A stretch of DNA of 64,000 bases from CAIKBL01 sp964555355 (GCA_964555355.1 CAZKRY010000005.1:274662-338661), one strand, 5' to 3'; numbered from the stretch's first letter, positions 55,301 through 63,441 are shown. Translations and numbers: made by a program. The notes: generated by a model from the letters alone, not told the origin.

Positions 55301-56342
55301 CGATACGCTCCAGTGGGGCTCGGGGATCGCGTTATCGAATTTAACCAAACGAGTGGTTGGCAGCGACTTGCTCATAGATACGCCGCAGGCCGATGTCTTG
55401 GTAAGTGGTTGGTACAATTCGGTTGGCAATCAGATCGAACAGTTTTCGTTCGCGAATGGTTCCACCGTGGACGCCAGGCGGTGGGCGAATAGTGCGCCGG
55501 TGGTCATTGCCCCGACGGGTTCTTCGCTACCGCAAGCGACTGTTAACAAGGCTTACTTCATCAAAATTCCGGCGTGGATTTTCAAAGACATTGATCCCGG
55601 CGACAAATTGAGTTACTCGCTAAGCACGAACCTTGCCACCGCTTGGTTAAGAATAAGCCCGGACGGCACGCTATTCGGCGTACCCCTTGCGCGTGACGCC
55701 GGTAAGCAACAAGTGCAAATTACCGCGCGCGATCGTTTCGGCGCCACGGCCAGTGCCAAGCTACAGCTCAATGTTTACAACACAGGCGGAACGCTTCCAA
55801 CCAGTGGTAACGATCTATTGCGAGGCAGCGCCGGCGACGACACGTTGTATGCGCTCGCGGGTGACGACACGTTAGACGGGTTAGGCGGTAACGATTTGCT
55901 TTATGGCGAGGCGGGTAACGATATCCTCATCGGTGCCGGCGGTAATGATTCTGTGGTCGGAGGCTTTGGTAACGATAGATACCGTTTCGGACGTGGCTCC
56001 GGGGCCGATACTTTTTATGAATACGCAGCGCAGGGACTGGATACCGTTGAATTTGATGGCACGGTTAGGTCTTCTGATATCGCGATAGGTGCTACGAGCG
56101 GAGGCTACGAACTCTCGATTCTCGGTACCGCCGACAAAATTCGTCTTGCGGGCAAAGTGGGCGTCGCACCGGAGATCGAAGAATATCGGTTCACCGATGG
56201 TACTCGTTGGCTCGCCGCGGACATCGTGCGGCTTGCGCAGTCGATGGCGAGTTTTACGGCCTCGACCGCGAGCGTCTCTTCTTTCAGCGCGGTCTCCCCC
56301 GTGAATGACACGCTGCAATTGGCCGCATCGTCCATTGGTTAA
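49326..56342 (+). CDS. Giant RTX protein with lipase-like N-terminus, FG-GAP and CADG domains
   Basis: From ATG 49326 (AAGGAG six bases upstream) the protein is 2,338 residues. N-terminal 1-300 is a class-3-lipase-like alpha/beta hydrolase with GHSLGG at 197-202 (Ser199 as nucleophile). Glycine/Asp-rich RTX nonapeptide blocks (GGxGxDxLxGG) lie at about 575-625, 738-860, 908-1140, 1935-1990 and 2158-2225. Cadherin/dystroglycan-like domains lie at about 1340-1438 and 2058-2155, and FG-GAP-like repeats (GDLNHDGRDDV, GDFNGDGIDDV, GDVNGDGFADF) at about 1440-1790. There is no N-terminal signal peptide, and the Ser/Ala/Val-rich C-terminus fits type I secretion. RTX blocks bind calcium outside the cell. 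No type I secretion genes are in the window. Confidence 0.85.
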   Translation: MNLEDVFNHAMFANASYAPWDTSNTSLATAGDLLENEKRIPKKLFESRIGSGSEFPWSIPSFYPADTSGFAANVFANGNRKVLAIRGTETNDAQIFLDVVQADLLEIGMIGVSLTQLTSLVNYIQRLRAPAGAPNVPQFTIRMTDTPPLNARNIAVTLRKPALFSQDSKVVYYWLETRLTGRGEGVLNSGDEVTVTGHSLGGHLAAAALRLFPQVFQAAVTFNAANFDPIAGYLVSDGLINALAALSPSSPVVPYLRQGYTAPQQATESLLNALFAPQLTNSSAATSFAGVASRIHNLRSEDSVPGNDVEIISGALSGTAPSAPQPLRTEMNSHSMDQMLDSMAAFALLERLNPALAPSALHALFDAASADPADSLERLVMQLNHALTGNKVSLDTVASGILGYPNDTDLPDAFARRTAIHERIVALDALVMESAGVSLDSLLNYTAEALATRAATSAAHRFALVEAMPFAVTGNVGIAGNSPPLDAARFSPEFLRARAEYLLAESARRMQDRAHAVFGAHPQSFIDKTTDTRLHVVTNVGADMGLPVDFTPAHTVVFGTAQADPLTAQGASQLFGQDGADVLLGSEVTDLLDGGAENDTLEGGAGSDRLVGGTGDDVLYGATAVPSQDLASDELRGGDGFDRYYAAAGDRIQDRDGELHVLVGNQYLRASRQALRTLYLSPELELYQAPAEPELWYVHAPMTGVLRVNGVIVENFRSGDLGIVLGNDRAFLADGVNKIGTPDHDALTGTDGAEWLWGLAGDDVITARDGDDRLEGGEGIDFLYGGAGHDELYDEAGESFLFGESGDDYLDGKGGRAALSGGDDHDVLLGSAFDDVLFGGLGHDLLRGGDGADFLHGSATMTAASRYWTRKTQPAFFGLISDPRAISFDGIRVSDETELNAPLDPAWDTIYGEDGDDDIIGSGGDDWIDGGEGSDAIAGGDGDDFIAGGGDGDDIRGGGGGDSLYGGDGDDEIVGGGGDESWSADLGDRIYGGRGEDQLFGMEGDDKIDGEEDNDLLYGEAGSDQLNGGLGDDRLFGGRGHDILRGGAGADALQGDADNDALFGDDGSDKLDGGAGDDQLHGGAAADELQGGNGADALFGDDGDDELNGQSGADVLDGGRGQDVTMGGDGNDWYLYRRGDGHDRIDDTIGDNGLYLVDGLTPRDASAQETGKDLIWRFSATDAITFTDWRAPQGIAYVRFGADSYLPREHFLMPQMAGSVVTLNAESAPLVGTAGDDLVVVRTARADLNAQGGDDRYVIEQAGDYRLDDAVGHNTLQFAAGARFDALEVQGENGRYIIHHADTTVSLQPGHIHRFVFDDGVVLSGADFDARFAQLVDPAPRVQNAATDQGAFVASEFEYVLPDEQFVDFYPNDTLRRSITLKGGGALPTWLTFDEQAGTFRGTPLAPGTFEIEIRATDLAGQQALDSFAIDVLPTLGGGKANTYHATNVASSLQTWIEPFAVRPAPIYLMGVGDLNHDGRDDVLEPTSGRIVFGRQEGFGASFSIPPLTGYNGFQLTNYSESVLSGDPLGLVTYVPRRGDFNGDGIDDVVLGNRVLYGRIGRFPANVDYAALAQATALGTPSNSKLPSVQSAQDGALPAWMFQEIGDFNGDGHNDYYGTLSAERGVVIYGIALDANRQVHVDGLAFGDGMSVHYSAYPGMPNQLGLAAVNYAGWGTNVKALGDVNGDGFADFGIGSSPYLFQTQNSYLAILLGAATGHGGAVSLNNLSSQQGLLAAVPETWAGVAYPKFTAALGDVNGDRFDDVLIGSAGYPTGSYILYGRESLSGAASTGTFGRDTHTVNVGVSRSQFYGGLGDDQYILQSSSGRHFANGGAGNDRYTLTAGIPGSRATLHISDAVGQNTLFVPTAARGRVTLSRGSVAIDLGEDLPLVHLDDVDYNNPLGGARSIDTIEFADGTVMTYAELLARGFDVNGGSVDDDLLGTGLDDRLNGFEGHDRLAGGNGNDVLNGGSGDDLYVVAAGEGNDLIVDSAGSDTLQWGSGIALSNLTKRVVGSDLLIDTPQADVLVSGWYNSVGNQIEQFSFANGSTVDARRWANSAPVVIAPTGSSLPQATVNKAYFIKIPAWIFKDIDPGDKLSYSLSTNLATAWLRISPDGTLFGVPLARDAGKQQVQITARDRFGATASAKLQLNVYNTGGTLPTSGNDLLRGSAGDDTLYALAGDDTLDGLGGNDLLYGEAGNDILIGAGGNDSVVGGFGNDRYRFGRGSGADTFYEYAAQGLDTVEFDGTVRSSDIAIGATSGGYELSILGTADKIRLAGKVGVAPEIEEYRFTDGTRWLAADIVRLAQSMASFTASTASVSSFSAVSPVNDTLQLAASSIG

Positions 56343-56395
56343 CGATCTGCCGAGAAAACCCGCGCCCACTCGCGGCGAGGGTTTCTTAATTTCAT

Positions 56396-56590
56396 CCCTA
56401 TCCCGCGCGCGGGAGAGGGTAGGGTCAGGGCCTTTAGTGCAGCGCTTGTTGATACGCTGCCCCTCACCCGGCGCTGCGCGCCGACCTCTCCCGGCGGGAG
56501 AAGTTTCGTTATTTCAGCCCTCTTCCGGTGGGAGAAGTTGTGTGAATTCATCCCTCTCCCGCGCGCGGGAGAGGGTAGGGTGAGGGTGAT
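56396..56590. repeat. BIME-like palindromic repeat block
   Basis: Two copies of the CTCTCCCGCGCGCGGGAGAG unit (or close variants) flank a CCCCTCACCCGGCG...CGCCG unit and a shorter CTCTTCCGGTGGGAGAAG unit. It fills the gap between the 3' ends of the RTX gene and the MaoC-like gene, where it may also form a bidirectional terminator. Confidence 0.75.
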
Positions 56591-56599
56591 TTCAACTCC

Positions 56600-57628
56600 C
56601 TATGCGCCCCACACCACCAGTCCCCAATCGAGGACTTTTTCCACCTTAAACTCGCCGGCTTTATCTTTACGGTGCGCGGATGCTTCGACCGCCAAGTCAT
56701 AGAGCGTGCCACCGGCTGGGGTCGGTGCGCAATTCACGACGGTGAATCGCGTGCTGATGATGTCGCCTTCGAGCACTGGGCCCAGGTGATCACAATGACG
56801 CCAGGCCACCATGTGCAAAAGATTGGGCAGCGCGCGGCCGATTTGGGAGAGCGCAAAAGAAATGGTATGTCCACCGTAGACGAGCCGCTGGCCCAAGTAA
56901 CTGCGCGTCTCATCGGTGTGGGTGTAGGCAATGTTGAGTGACATACGCACCAGCTCCGGCGCGCAGGTCACCGTATCCTTGGGACCGATTTCGAAAATAT
57001 CTCCCGCGGCCACCGAAGGTGAGCGTAATCCGGTGATCTCACAGGCGAGCGGCGCGAGGTTCCATCCACGCGGCAGCACGTTTAACAATTCTTCGGTGGC
57101 GAACGAGTTTTCGATCCAATCGAAATTATCGCTGCGCCCGGTGTCGGCATTGGGATCTTTGCACGCGATCATCGGGCAGCGCCAAAAATGCAGCACCACT
57201 TCGTCGCGCTGGTTCACGGTGGTCATTTCAAGCGCCACCATGCCGGTCGCGGCGCGTCCAGCCTTGGCTTTGTTCTGCTTAAGCCCGACGACTTTGGTGG
57301 TCGTGTACAGCGAATCGCCGATAAACACCGGACGCTGTAACAACACTTTGCGATAAAACAAATTACCCTTCACATGCTGTGAGGCGTAGGTTGTTTGGCC
57401 GGCCGCCAGATGCATCGCAAGATAGGGGTGACAGACCCCACGCGCATCGCCCGTCACTTTCTGTGCGAGATGACGATCGAGTGGTAAGCGCATACGGTCG
57501 CCAAACAATGCGGCGTACACTGCCGCGTGACCGTCGGTGACGGTGATCGACGGTGCGACGAAGGTTTGGCCTAACTCGAATTCTTCAAAATAGGGTCCGT
57601 CGATTACATGCGTAGCCAAGGCTGACAT
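56600..57628 (-). CDS. MaoC-like dehydratase (tandem hotdog domains)
   Basis: The 342-residue protein contains two hotdog domains: the first with FEEFELGQTFVAPSITVTDGHAAVYAALFGDRMRL, the second with VYGGHTISFALSQIGRALPN. This layout is that of MaoC-type enoyl-CoA hydratases such as mesaconyl-CoA hydratase. It is the last gene of the minus-strand catabolic operon and would hydrate the unsaturated acyl-CoA made by the dehydrogenase. Exact substrate unknown. Confidence 0.8.
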   Translation of the reverse strand: MSALATHVIDGPYFEEFELGQTFVAPSITVTDGHAAVYAALFGDRMRLPLDRHLAQKVTGDARGVCHPYLAMHLAAGQTTYASQHVKGNLFYRKVLLQRPVFIGDSLYTTTKVVGLKQNKAKAGRAATGMVALEMTTVNQRDEVVLHFWRCPMIACKDPNADTGRSDNFDWIENSFATEELLNVLPRGWNLAPLACEITGLRSPSVAAGDIFEIGPKDTVTCAPELVRMSLNIAYTHTDETRSYLGQRLVYGGHTISFALSQIGRALPNLLHMVAWRHCDHLGPVLEGDIISTRFTVVNCAPTPAGGTLYDLAVEASAHRKDKAGEFKVEKVLDWGLVVWGA

Positions 57629-57697
57629 CCTCTGCGGTTGAGCACGCGGTGATTTGGGTGAGCGGCGCGCCGCCCACCCAACCCGCGAAGTGCGGAA

Positions 57698-58639
57698 CTA
57701 TTTGATGGCGACTGGGTTGATGATCATTTGGACGGCACCCGTCATGCGCGCCGCGCCCAGCACGAACATAAATTCGTACGCGTTATCTTTCGCAAGTTCA
57801 CGCGTCACCATGTTCTCCAAAATGTAGATACCATTCTTCGGTAGCATGATTTGGTGAACCGGGAACATTTCGCCCTCAACTTCGGCCGGTAGAACCTCCA
57901 TCGCCCAGGTATCGGCGCCCACCGCCATGACGTCTTTGCTCGCTAAATATTCCGCGCCGCTCTTGCCTAACCCGGGTTCGCCTTTGTTGTAGGTGGCGAG
58001 ATCGGTTTCAATCAAATCCATCCAGCCCGAATGAAAGATCACGACGTCGCCTTTGCGGATTTCAAGCTTTTGTTGGGTGGCGCAGGCTTCGATCAATTCC
58101 TTGGTATAGGCATAACCCACGTCCAAACGCTCCTTGCCGGCGCACTTCGCCATGTTGAGCAACACGCCGCGGGTTACGAAGGGCGGCAGTGCGTGCGTGC
58201 CAAACATGGTTAAACCGTCCGGCTTCATGAATTCGTTTCCATGGTGGCCGTTGTAATAAATTTGATCCACACCGGCGTGGCCCAAGCCATCAAGCTGCGA
58301 ACCGACGCCGACCCAGCCGTTAATGATGTCGTCCGCATAGGTCATCTTGTTGGTGCCAAACGCTTTGCCGGACAGCTGATTAGGCGCCACCACGATGATG
58401 TGTAAATTGCGCGGCGGATACGCCGGAGTTTGCGGATTGGATTCCATACCGAGGCGATAGACCTTGCCGGCGGTAACGAGCTTAGCAGCGGCGAGTGCAA
58501 GCTCAGGCGAATTCAAGTTGGCCGCGCCGAGTGTGTCGTCTTTGCCCCACTTGGACGGATACCAACTCTCATGATGGTCCGCCACCGCATTACCTATCCA
58601 CGCCGCCAGCGCCATCGCGCAGAAAGTCTTCAGTTTCAT
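57698..58639 (-). CDS. Cyclase family protein (kynurenine-formamidase-like), exported
   Basis: The 313-residue protein has a signal peptide (to about VADH) and the cyclase-family metal site pattern (GSQLDGLGHAG; GDVVIFHSGWMDL; DTLGAANL near the start). Family members are metal-dependent hydrolases, including kynurenine formamidase and isatin hydrolase. Export to the periplasm suggests it acts on an external substrate before uptake. It is in the operon between the CoA transferase and MaoC-like genes. Confidence 0.8.
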   Translation of the reverse strand: MKLKTFCAMALAAWIGNAVADHHESWYPSKWGKDDTLGAANLNSPELALAAAKLVTAGKVYRLGMESNPQTPAYPPRNLHIIVVAPNQLSGKAFGTNKMTYADDIINGWVGVGSQLDGLGHAGVDQIYYNGHHGNEFMKPDGLTMFGTHALPPFVTRGVLLNMAKCAGKERLDVGYAYTKELIEACATQQKLEIRKGDVVIFHSGWMDLIETDLATYNKGEPGLGKSGAEYLASKDVMAVGADTWAMEVLPAEVEGEMFPVHQIMLPKNGIYILENMVTRELAKDNAYEFMFVLGAARMTGAVQMIINPVAIK

Positions 58640-58672
58640 CGTGTCACTCCCCAGGGTTAAGGCGTTTTATCG

Positions 58673-59791
58673 TTACGCCAAGAATTCTTGCCGAATTGCC
58701 GCGTTGTGTTCGCCCACGCGCGGGATCTTGCGGGGTATGGATTCCGTATCGCACACCCGTCGAACCATCGTCGCCGATTTATCACCGGAAACGACTTCTT
58801 TTGTTTTAAGCGCGGGATGCTGCCACACATCGCGCATATTGTTGATGCGGCCGTAGGCAATGCTGCCGCGATCGAAAATTTTGCCGAGTTCATCGCGGGT
58901 GTACTGCGTGAAGATCGCTTCGAGTTCTACCTTGAGCGCGGCGCGATGCTCGACGCGCAACGGGATTGTCTTGAAGCGTTCGTCGGTCGCGAGCTCCGGT
59001 CGGCCAAGCGTGTCGCACAAGCTCAGCCATTCCCGGTGATTTTGAATTGAAATGATGATCAGCCCGTCTTTGGTGGCGTACGCGCCGTAGGGTGCTATTT
59101 GCGGGTGATCGAGACCCGCGCCGGTCAAGAGACGCCCGCTGTATTTGTACAGCGCAAGCGGCACGCTCAGCCATTCGCTCATGACATCGAACAACGAGAT
59201 ATCGAGAAACTGGCCGCGCCCGGTGCCGTGTTCGGCGTGATCGCGCTCGATGACCGCGCGCATGATTTCCGCATACGCGGTGAGCCCGGTTGAAATATCG
59301 CAAATGGAAGCGCCGCAGCGCGCCGGCGCGTCGGGCGTCCCCGTGATCGAGACGAGTCCGGATTCCGCTTGCACCAGAAAGTCGTACGCCTTCATCTCGG
59401 CGAGTTCGCCTTCATTGCCGTAGCCTGAGATGCTGCACATGATGAGCTTAGGGTTTAGGTTGGAAACTTCCGCGTAACTGAACCCGAGCCGATCAAGCGC
59501 ACCCGGCCGCACGTTCTGAATGAAGACATCGGCCTGTTTCAGCATCTCGCGTAGCAAGTTCTGATCGTCCGCGTTTTTAACATCGAGGATCAACGATTCC
59601 TTGCCGGCATTCAGCCACACAAAAAACGCCGATTCGCCGTTGACCGCGGTGTCATAAGCGCGCGCAAAGTCGCCTTCCTCCCGTTCGATCTTAATCACGC
59701 GTGCCCCGGCCTCCGCGAGCAGGCGGGTGGCGTACGGCGCGGCGACCGCCTGTTCGAGTGCGACCACCAAAATGCCGTCAAGCGCCTTCAT
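58673..59791 (-). CDS. Class III CoA transferase (CaiB/BaiF family)
   Basis: The 372-residue protein has EQAVAAPYATRLLAEAGARVIKIEREEGDFARAYDT, NVRPGALDRLGFSYAEVS and MCSISGYGNEGE, typical of family III CoA transferases. It would activate the pathway substrate as a CoA thioester. Its ATG directly abuts the stop of the aldehyde dehydrogenase gene, so it is in the same operon. Confidence 0.9.
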   Translation of the reverse strand: MKALDGILVVALEQAVAAPYATRLLAEAGARVIKIEREEGDFARAYDTAVNGESAFFVWLNAGKESLILDVKNADDQNLLREMLKQADVFIQNVRPGALDRLGFSYAEVSNLNPKLIMCSISGYGNEGELAEMKAYDFLVQAESGLVSITGTPDAPARCGASICDISTGLTAYAEIMRAVIERDHAEHGTGRGQFLDISLFDVMSEWLSVPLALYKYSGRLLTGAGLDHPQIAPYGAYATKDGLIIISIQNHREWLSLCDTLGRPELATDERFKTIPLRVEHRAALKVELEAIFTQYTRDELGKIFDRGSIAYGRINNMRDVWQHPALKTKEVVSGDKSATMVRRVCDTESIPRKIPRVGEHNAAIRQEFLA

Positions 59792-61282
59792 TTAACGCAT
59801 CACAAAGGGATTGGGGACATCGGAGGCGGTAGAAATCCACACGCTCTTCGTCTGCAAAAATTCGCGCATGCCTTCCACGCCGTTCTCGCGCCCTAAGCCT
59901 GATTTCTTGTAACCGCCAAACGGCGACATATAGCTCACCGCGCGATACGTATTGACCCACACGGTGCCGGCGCGGATCGCATTGGAAACTTTAATCGCGC
60001 GCTTGATCGATTGGGTCCACACCCCGGCCGCCAAGCCGAAGGCGATATCGTTCGCGATCTCCACTGCCTCCTCATCCGTTTTGAAACGGATGATCGACAA
60101 CACGGGCCCAAAGACTTCTTCTTGCGCAATGCGCATTTGATTGGTGACATTGCCGAAGATGGTGGGCTGTACAAACCACTTGGAGTCCCCACATTCCGGC
60201 GCGTGCGACGGGCCACCGCCGAGTAGCACTTGCGCGCCTTCGCCTTTGGCAACGTCGATGTACTTCAAGATTTTTTCGTACTGCGGTGGTGTGGTCACCG
60301 GCCCCACCTGCGTGTTGGGGTCCATGGGATCTCCCATGCGCGCGGTTTTGGCGAACGCCACCAATTTCGCGACGAAGGCGTCGTAAATCGAGTCCTGCAC
60401 CAACAAGCGTGAGCCCGCGATACAAGTCTGGCCGGTGGCGGCAAAGATGCCGGAGATGGCACCTTTGACGGCATCGTCGATGACCGCGTCATCAAACACG
60501 ATATTCGGTGACTTGCCGCCAAGTTCGAGCGTGCAGCCTTTCAAGCCTTTGGCGGCGGCCTGATACACCATCGCGCCGCTTTCGGTGCCGCCGGTGAAAC
60601 ATACTTTGGCGACTTTCGGATGCTCCACCAGGGCCGCGCCCACTTCCGCGCCAAAGCCCGTGACCACGTTGACCACGCCGGGCGGAAAGCCGGCTTGGGC
60701 GACGAGTTCCATTAGCTTGAGCGTAGAGGTCGACGTGAATTCCGAAGGTTTGATAACCACCGTGTTACCGGCCGCGAGTGCCGGTGCAAGTTTGAACGAC
60801 AGCAACAACAGCGGCGAATTCCACGGCGTGATCATGGCGACCACGCCAAGCGGCTCGTGGCGGGTGTAGTTGAACGTATCGGGTTTGTCGATTGGAATGA
60901 CCGCGCCTTCGATCTTGTCCGCCATGCCGCCGTAATACCAATACCAGTTTGGAATGTAATTGCACTGGGCGAACATCTCGTTGATGAGTTTGCCGTTGTC
61001 GCGGACTTCAAACTCGGCAAGCTCGCGCGCGTTGTCGCGGATCAAATTGCCAAGCTTATGCACCAGTTGACCGCGTTGCGTCGCGTTTAACTTGGGCCAC
61101 TCGCCGGTGTTAAACGCCTGCCATGCGGCGTTGACCGCGCGATCGACATCTTGCGCGTTACACCGCGCGACTTCGGCCCAAATTTTCGCGGTATAGGGGT
61201 TAACGGTTTCGAAGTACTGGCCAGATCCCGGCGCCGCGGATTGGCCGTTGATGTAGGCATCGAATTTAGGCAGTGCGGTCAT
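59792..61282 (-). CDS. Aldehyde dehydrogenase
   Basis: The 496-residue NAD(P)-dependent aldehyde dehydrogenase has the general-base Glu in LELGGKSPN and the catalytic Cys in TGQTCIAGSRLLV, plus the Rossmann segment AAGNTVVIKPSEFTSTSTL. Length and motifs are intact. Oxidises an aldehyde to an acid; in this operon possibly a pathway intermediate. It is 25 bases downstream of the acyl-CoA dehydrogenase. Confidence 0.93.
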   Translation of the reverse strand: MTALPKFDAYINGQSAAPGSGQYFETVNPYTAKIWAEVARCNAQDVDRAVNAAWQAFNTGEWPKLNATQRGQLVHKLGNLIRDNARELAEFEVRDNGKLINEMFAQCNYIPNWYWYYGGMADKIEGAVIPIDKPDTFNYTRHEPLGVVAMITPWNSPLLLLSFKLAPALAAGNTVVIKPSEFTSTSTLKLMELVAQAGFPPGVVNVVTGFGAEVGAALVEHPKVAKVCFTGGTESGAMVYQAAAKGLKGCTLELGGKSPNIVFDDAVIDDAVKGAISGIFAATGQTCIAGSRLLVQDSIYDAFVAKLVAFAKTARMGDPMDPNTQVGPVTTPPQYEKILKYIDVAKGEGAQVLLGGGPSHAPECGDSKWFVQPTIFGNVTNQMRIAQEEVFGPVLSIIRFKTDEEAVEIANDIAFGLAAGVWTQSIKRAIKVSNAIRAGTVWVNTYRAVSYMSPFGGYKKSGLGRENGVEGMREFLQTKSVWISTASDVPNPFVMR

Positions 61283-61307
61283 GACGAGAACCCCAAACTA
61301 GAAAAAA

Positions 61308-62468
61308 TTAATACGAGCGCGGCATACCGAGTTCGTGTTCGCCAACATAGGAGAGAATCAGGTTGGTCGAAATCGGCGCAATCCGATATAGGCGCGCTTC
61401 GCGGAACTTGCGTTCGATATCGTACTCTTCGGCGACCGCAAAACCGCCGTAAGTCTGCATGCAGGCGTCACCCGCTTCCCAGGCGGCTTCGGAGGCCAGC
61501 ATCTTGGCGATATTGGCCTGCGTACCACAAGGCTTGTTCTGTTCGTAGAGGTGCGCCGCACGCTCGGTCATCAGGTTAGCGGCTTCGACATTGGCATAAG
61601 CGCGCGCGATCGGAAACTGCACACCTTGATTCTGGCCGATTGGTCGGCCAAAGACTTTGCGCTCGCAGGCGTAATCGCGCGCCTTCTTGACGAACCAGCG
61701 GCCATCACCCACTGATTCCGAGGCGATCAAAATCCGTTCGGCGTTCATGCCGGACAAAATGTACTTGAGCCCGTGGCCTTCTTCGCCAATCAAACTGTCC
61801 GCCGGAATTTCGACATTGTCGAAAAACACTTCGTTGGTCGAGTGGTTGATCATCGTGCGGATGGGCTTGATCGTCATGCCGCGCCCGACCGTCTCGCGCA
61901 TATCGACCAGGAACACGGAGAGTCCTTCGGTACGTTTCTTGACTTGATCTTTCGGCGTGGTGCGCGCGAGTAGCACCATCAAGTCAGATTGTAGAGCACG
62001 CGACGTCCAAACCTTTTGTCCGTTGACGATGTACTTGTCGCCGCGCCGTTCGGCGAACGTCGAAATGCTGGTAGTGTCTGTGCCGGCCGTGGGCTCGGTC
62101 ACGCCAAAAGCCTGCAGGCGCAATTTGCCGCTGGCAACTCCAGGCAAATATTTTTCCTTCTGCTGTTTGTTGCCGTGCCGGAGTACCGTGCCCATGGTGT
62201 ACATCTGTGCATGGCACGCGCCCGCGTTGCCGCCAAACTCATGGATGGCCTTTAAGATTTCCGAGCCGACGGATAACGGCAAACCACTGCCACCGTATTC
62301 CTCCGGAATGAGCGCCGCGAGCAAACCTAAGTCAGTCAGGGCTTGCACAAATTCGGTAGGATACTCACGCGCGCGGTCCTTTTCGCGCCAATACTCGCCA
62401 GGATAGTCGTCACAAACGCGTTTTACGGTATCGCGCAATTGCAGGATGGTTTCGGAATGGTCTGTCAT
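61308..62468 (-). CDS. Acyl-CoA dehydrogenase
   Basis: The 386-residue flavoprotein follows the family: ALIPEEYGGSGLPL, LRLQAFGVTEPTAGTDTTSI, DNVEIPADSLIGEEGHGLKYI and a C-terminal domain with MQTYGGFAVAEEYDIERKFREARLYRIAPIST. It introduces a double bond into an acyl-CoA using FAD. It is the first gene of the five-gene operon on the minus strand. Confidence 0.92.
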   Translation of the reverse strand: MTDHSETILQLRDTVKRVCDDYPGEYWREKDRAREYPTEFVQALTDLGLLAALIPEEYGGSGLPLSVGSEILKAIHEFGGNAGACHAQMYTMGTVLRHGNKQQKEKYLPGVASGKLRLQAFGVTEPTAGTDTTSISTFAERRGDKYIVNGQKVWTSRALQSDLMVLLARTTPKDQVKKRTEGLSVFLVDMRETVGRGMTIKPIRTMINHSTNEVFFDNVEIPADSLIGEEGHGLKYILSGMNAERILIASESVGDGRWFVKKARDYACERKVFGRPIGQNQGVQFPIARAYANVEAANLMTERAAHLYEQNKPCGTQANIAKMLASEAAWEAGDACMQTYGGFAVAEEYDIERKFREARLYRIAPISTNLILSYVGEHELGMPRSY

Positions 62469-62630
62469 GGCGGATTGATCGCTGATTAGGCGCCAGATTG
62501 GCGCGGGTTATTGGGGGTGTTTAGTTCAGTAATACATTCATCGAAAATGTGGTCCGATGCTAACAAACCTTGCAAGAAACGCCTACCCAAAACGCCTTTA
62601 ATCTCTGAACTCACGACACCGGAGTGCAAT

Positions 62631-63050
62631 TTGAAAAGCTATCGGCAGGAATTATGGTTTGAGCTACCGGCGCGCGTCGGCTTTATCAACATCACACAAG
62701 AGGTGGCCGCGTGCGTCGCGGCGAGCGGCGTGCGCGAAGGCCTGGTACTCGTCAATGCCATGCACATCACCGCTTCCGTCTTTATCAATGACGACGAACG
62801 CGGTCTGCATCATGATTACACGCAGTGGCTAGAGAAACTTGCGCCGCACGCGCCCATCAATCAATACCGCCACAACGACACCGGCGAAGACAACGCGGAC
62901 GCGCATATGAAGCGCCAGATCATGGGCCGAGAGGTAGTGGTCGCGATTACCAATGGCCAACTCGACTTCGGCACCTGGGAACAGATTTTCTATGGTGAGT
63001 TTGATGGACGAAGGCGTAAGCGGGTGCTGGTGAAAGTCATCGGCGAGTAG
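62631..63050 (+). CDS. yjbQ: YjbQ family protein (UPF0047)
   Basis: TTG 62631 with GGAG six bases upstream gives 139 residues, matching the family length of about 138; the upstream frame has no family similarity. Recognisable parts are NAMHITASVFINDDERGLHHDY, YRHNDTGEDNADAHMKRQIMGREVVVAITNGQLDFGTWEQIFYGEFDG. The conserved His and Glu residues form the proposed metal site. Some members can act as secondary thiamine-phosphate synthases, but the true role is unclear. Confidence 0.88.
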   Translation: MKSYRQELWFELPARVGFINITQEVAACVAASGVREGLVLVNAMHITASVFINDDERGLHHDYTQWLEKLAPHAPINQYRHNDTGEDNADAHMKRQIMGREVVVAITNGQLDFGTWEQIFYGEFDGRRRKRVLVKVIGE

Positions 63051-63057
63051 ACCTTTC

Positions 63058-63098
63058 TTAACCCTCTCCCGCGCGCGGGAGAGGGGAGGGTGAGGGGA
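63058..63098. repeat. BIME-like CTCTCCCG palindrome
   Basis: CCCTCTCCCGCGCGCGGGAGAGG plus GAGGGTGAGGG. It is followed by short hairpins: CAGGCTTCAGCCTG near 63106 and GTCGGG...CCCGAC near 63198. The gap to 63441 otherwise contains only the short ORF at 63336. Confidence 0.7.
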
Positions 63099-63335
63099 TT
63101 TCGAGGCAGGCTTCAGCCTGTCCCCATCAGTACCCGAGCAAATCGCAATCGGTCGAAGGTGCCGCGTATTGGTCGCTCGATACCTTTAGACACCGTCGGG
63201 CGATAGCCCGACAGGCTTGCGTGATAGGCGTCAAGCCGACGTCTTCGACGTGACAGACAATTTCGCCAGCTGGCAAGGTTTAGCCGAAAGTGATAGAAAA
63301 CGCTAAACGCTGCAAAAGGTTACCGGAGGCCGCGA

Positions 63336-63422
63336 ATGAAGAACCGGCTAAGACGGGAAAAATCCCTGAACATTACACGTCACTTTGACGCATTCGATCG
63401 CGTCAAAACGACGCCGACTTAA
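63336..63422 (+). CDS. Possible 28-residue leader ORF
   Basis: An ATG at 63336 is preceded six bases earlier by GGAGG (63325-63329), a better ribosome site than that of the next gene. The product is very basic (MKNRLRREKSLNITRHF...). Its second half overlaps an 8-bp inverted repeat TTTGACGC/GCGTCAAA at 63384-63407. It ends 20 bases before the DUF3806 gene. Too short to prove by sequence; it could be a leader peptide or chance. Confidence 0.3.
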   Translation: MKNRLRREKSLNITRHFDAFDRVKTTPT

Positions 63423-63441
63423 ACTGTTAGCTGTCTAAGAC

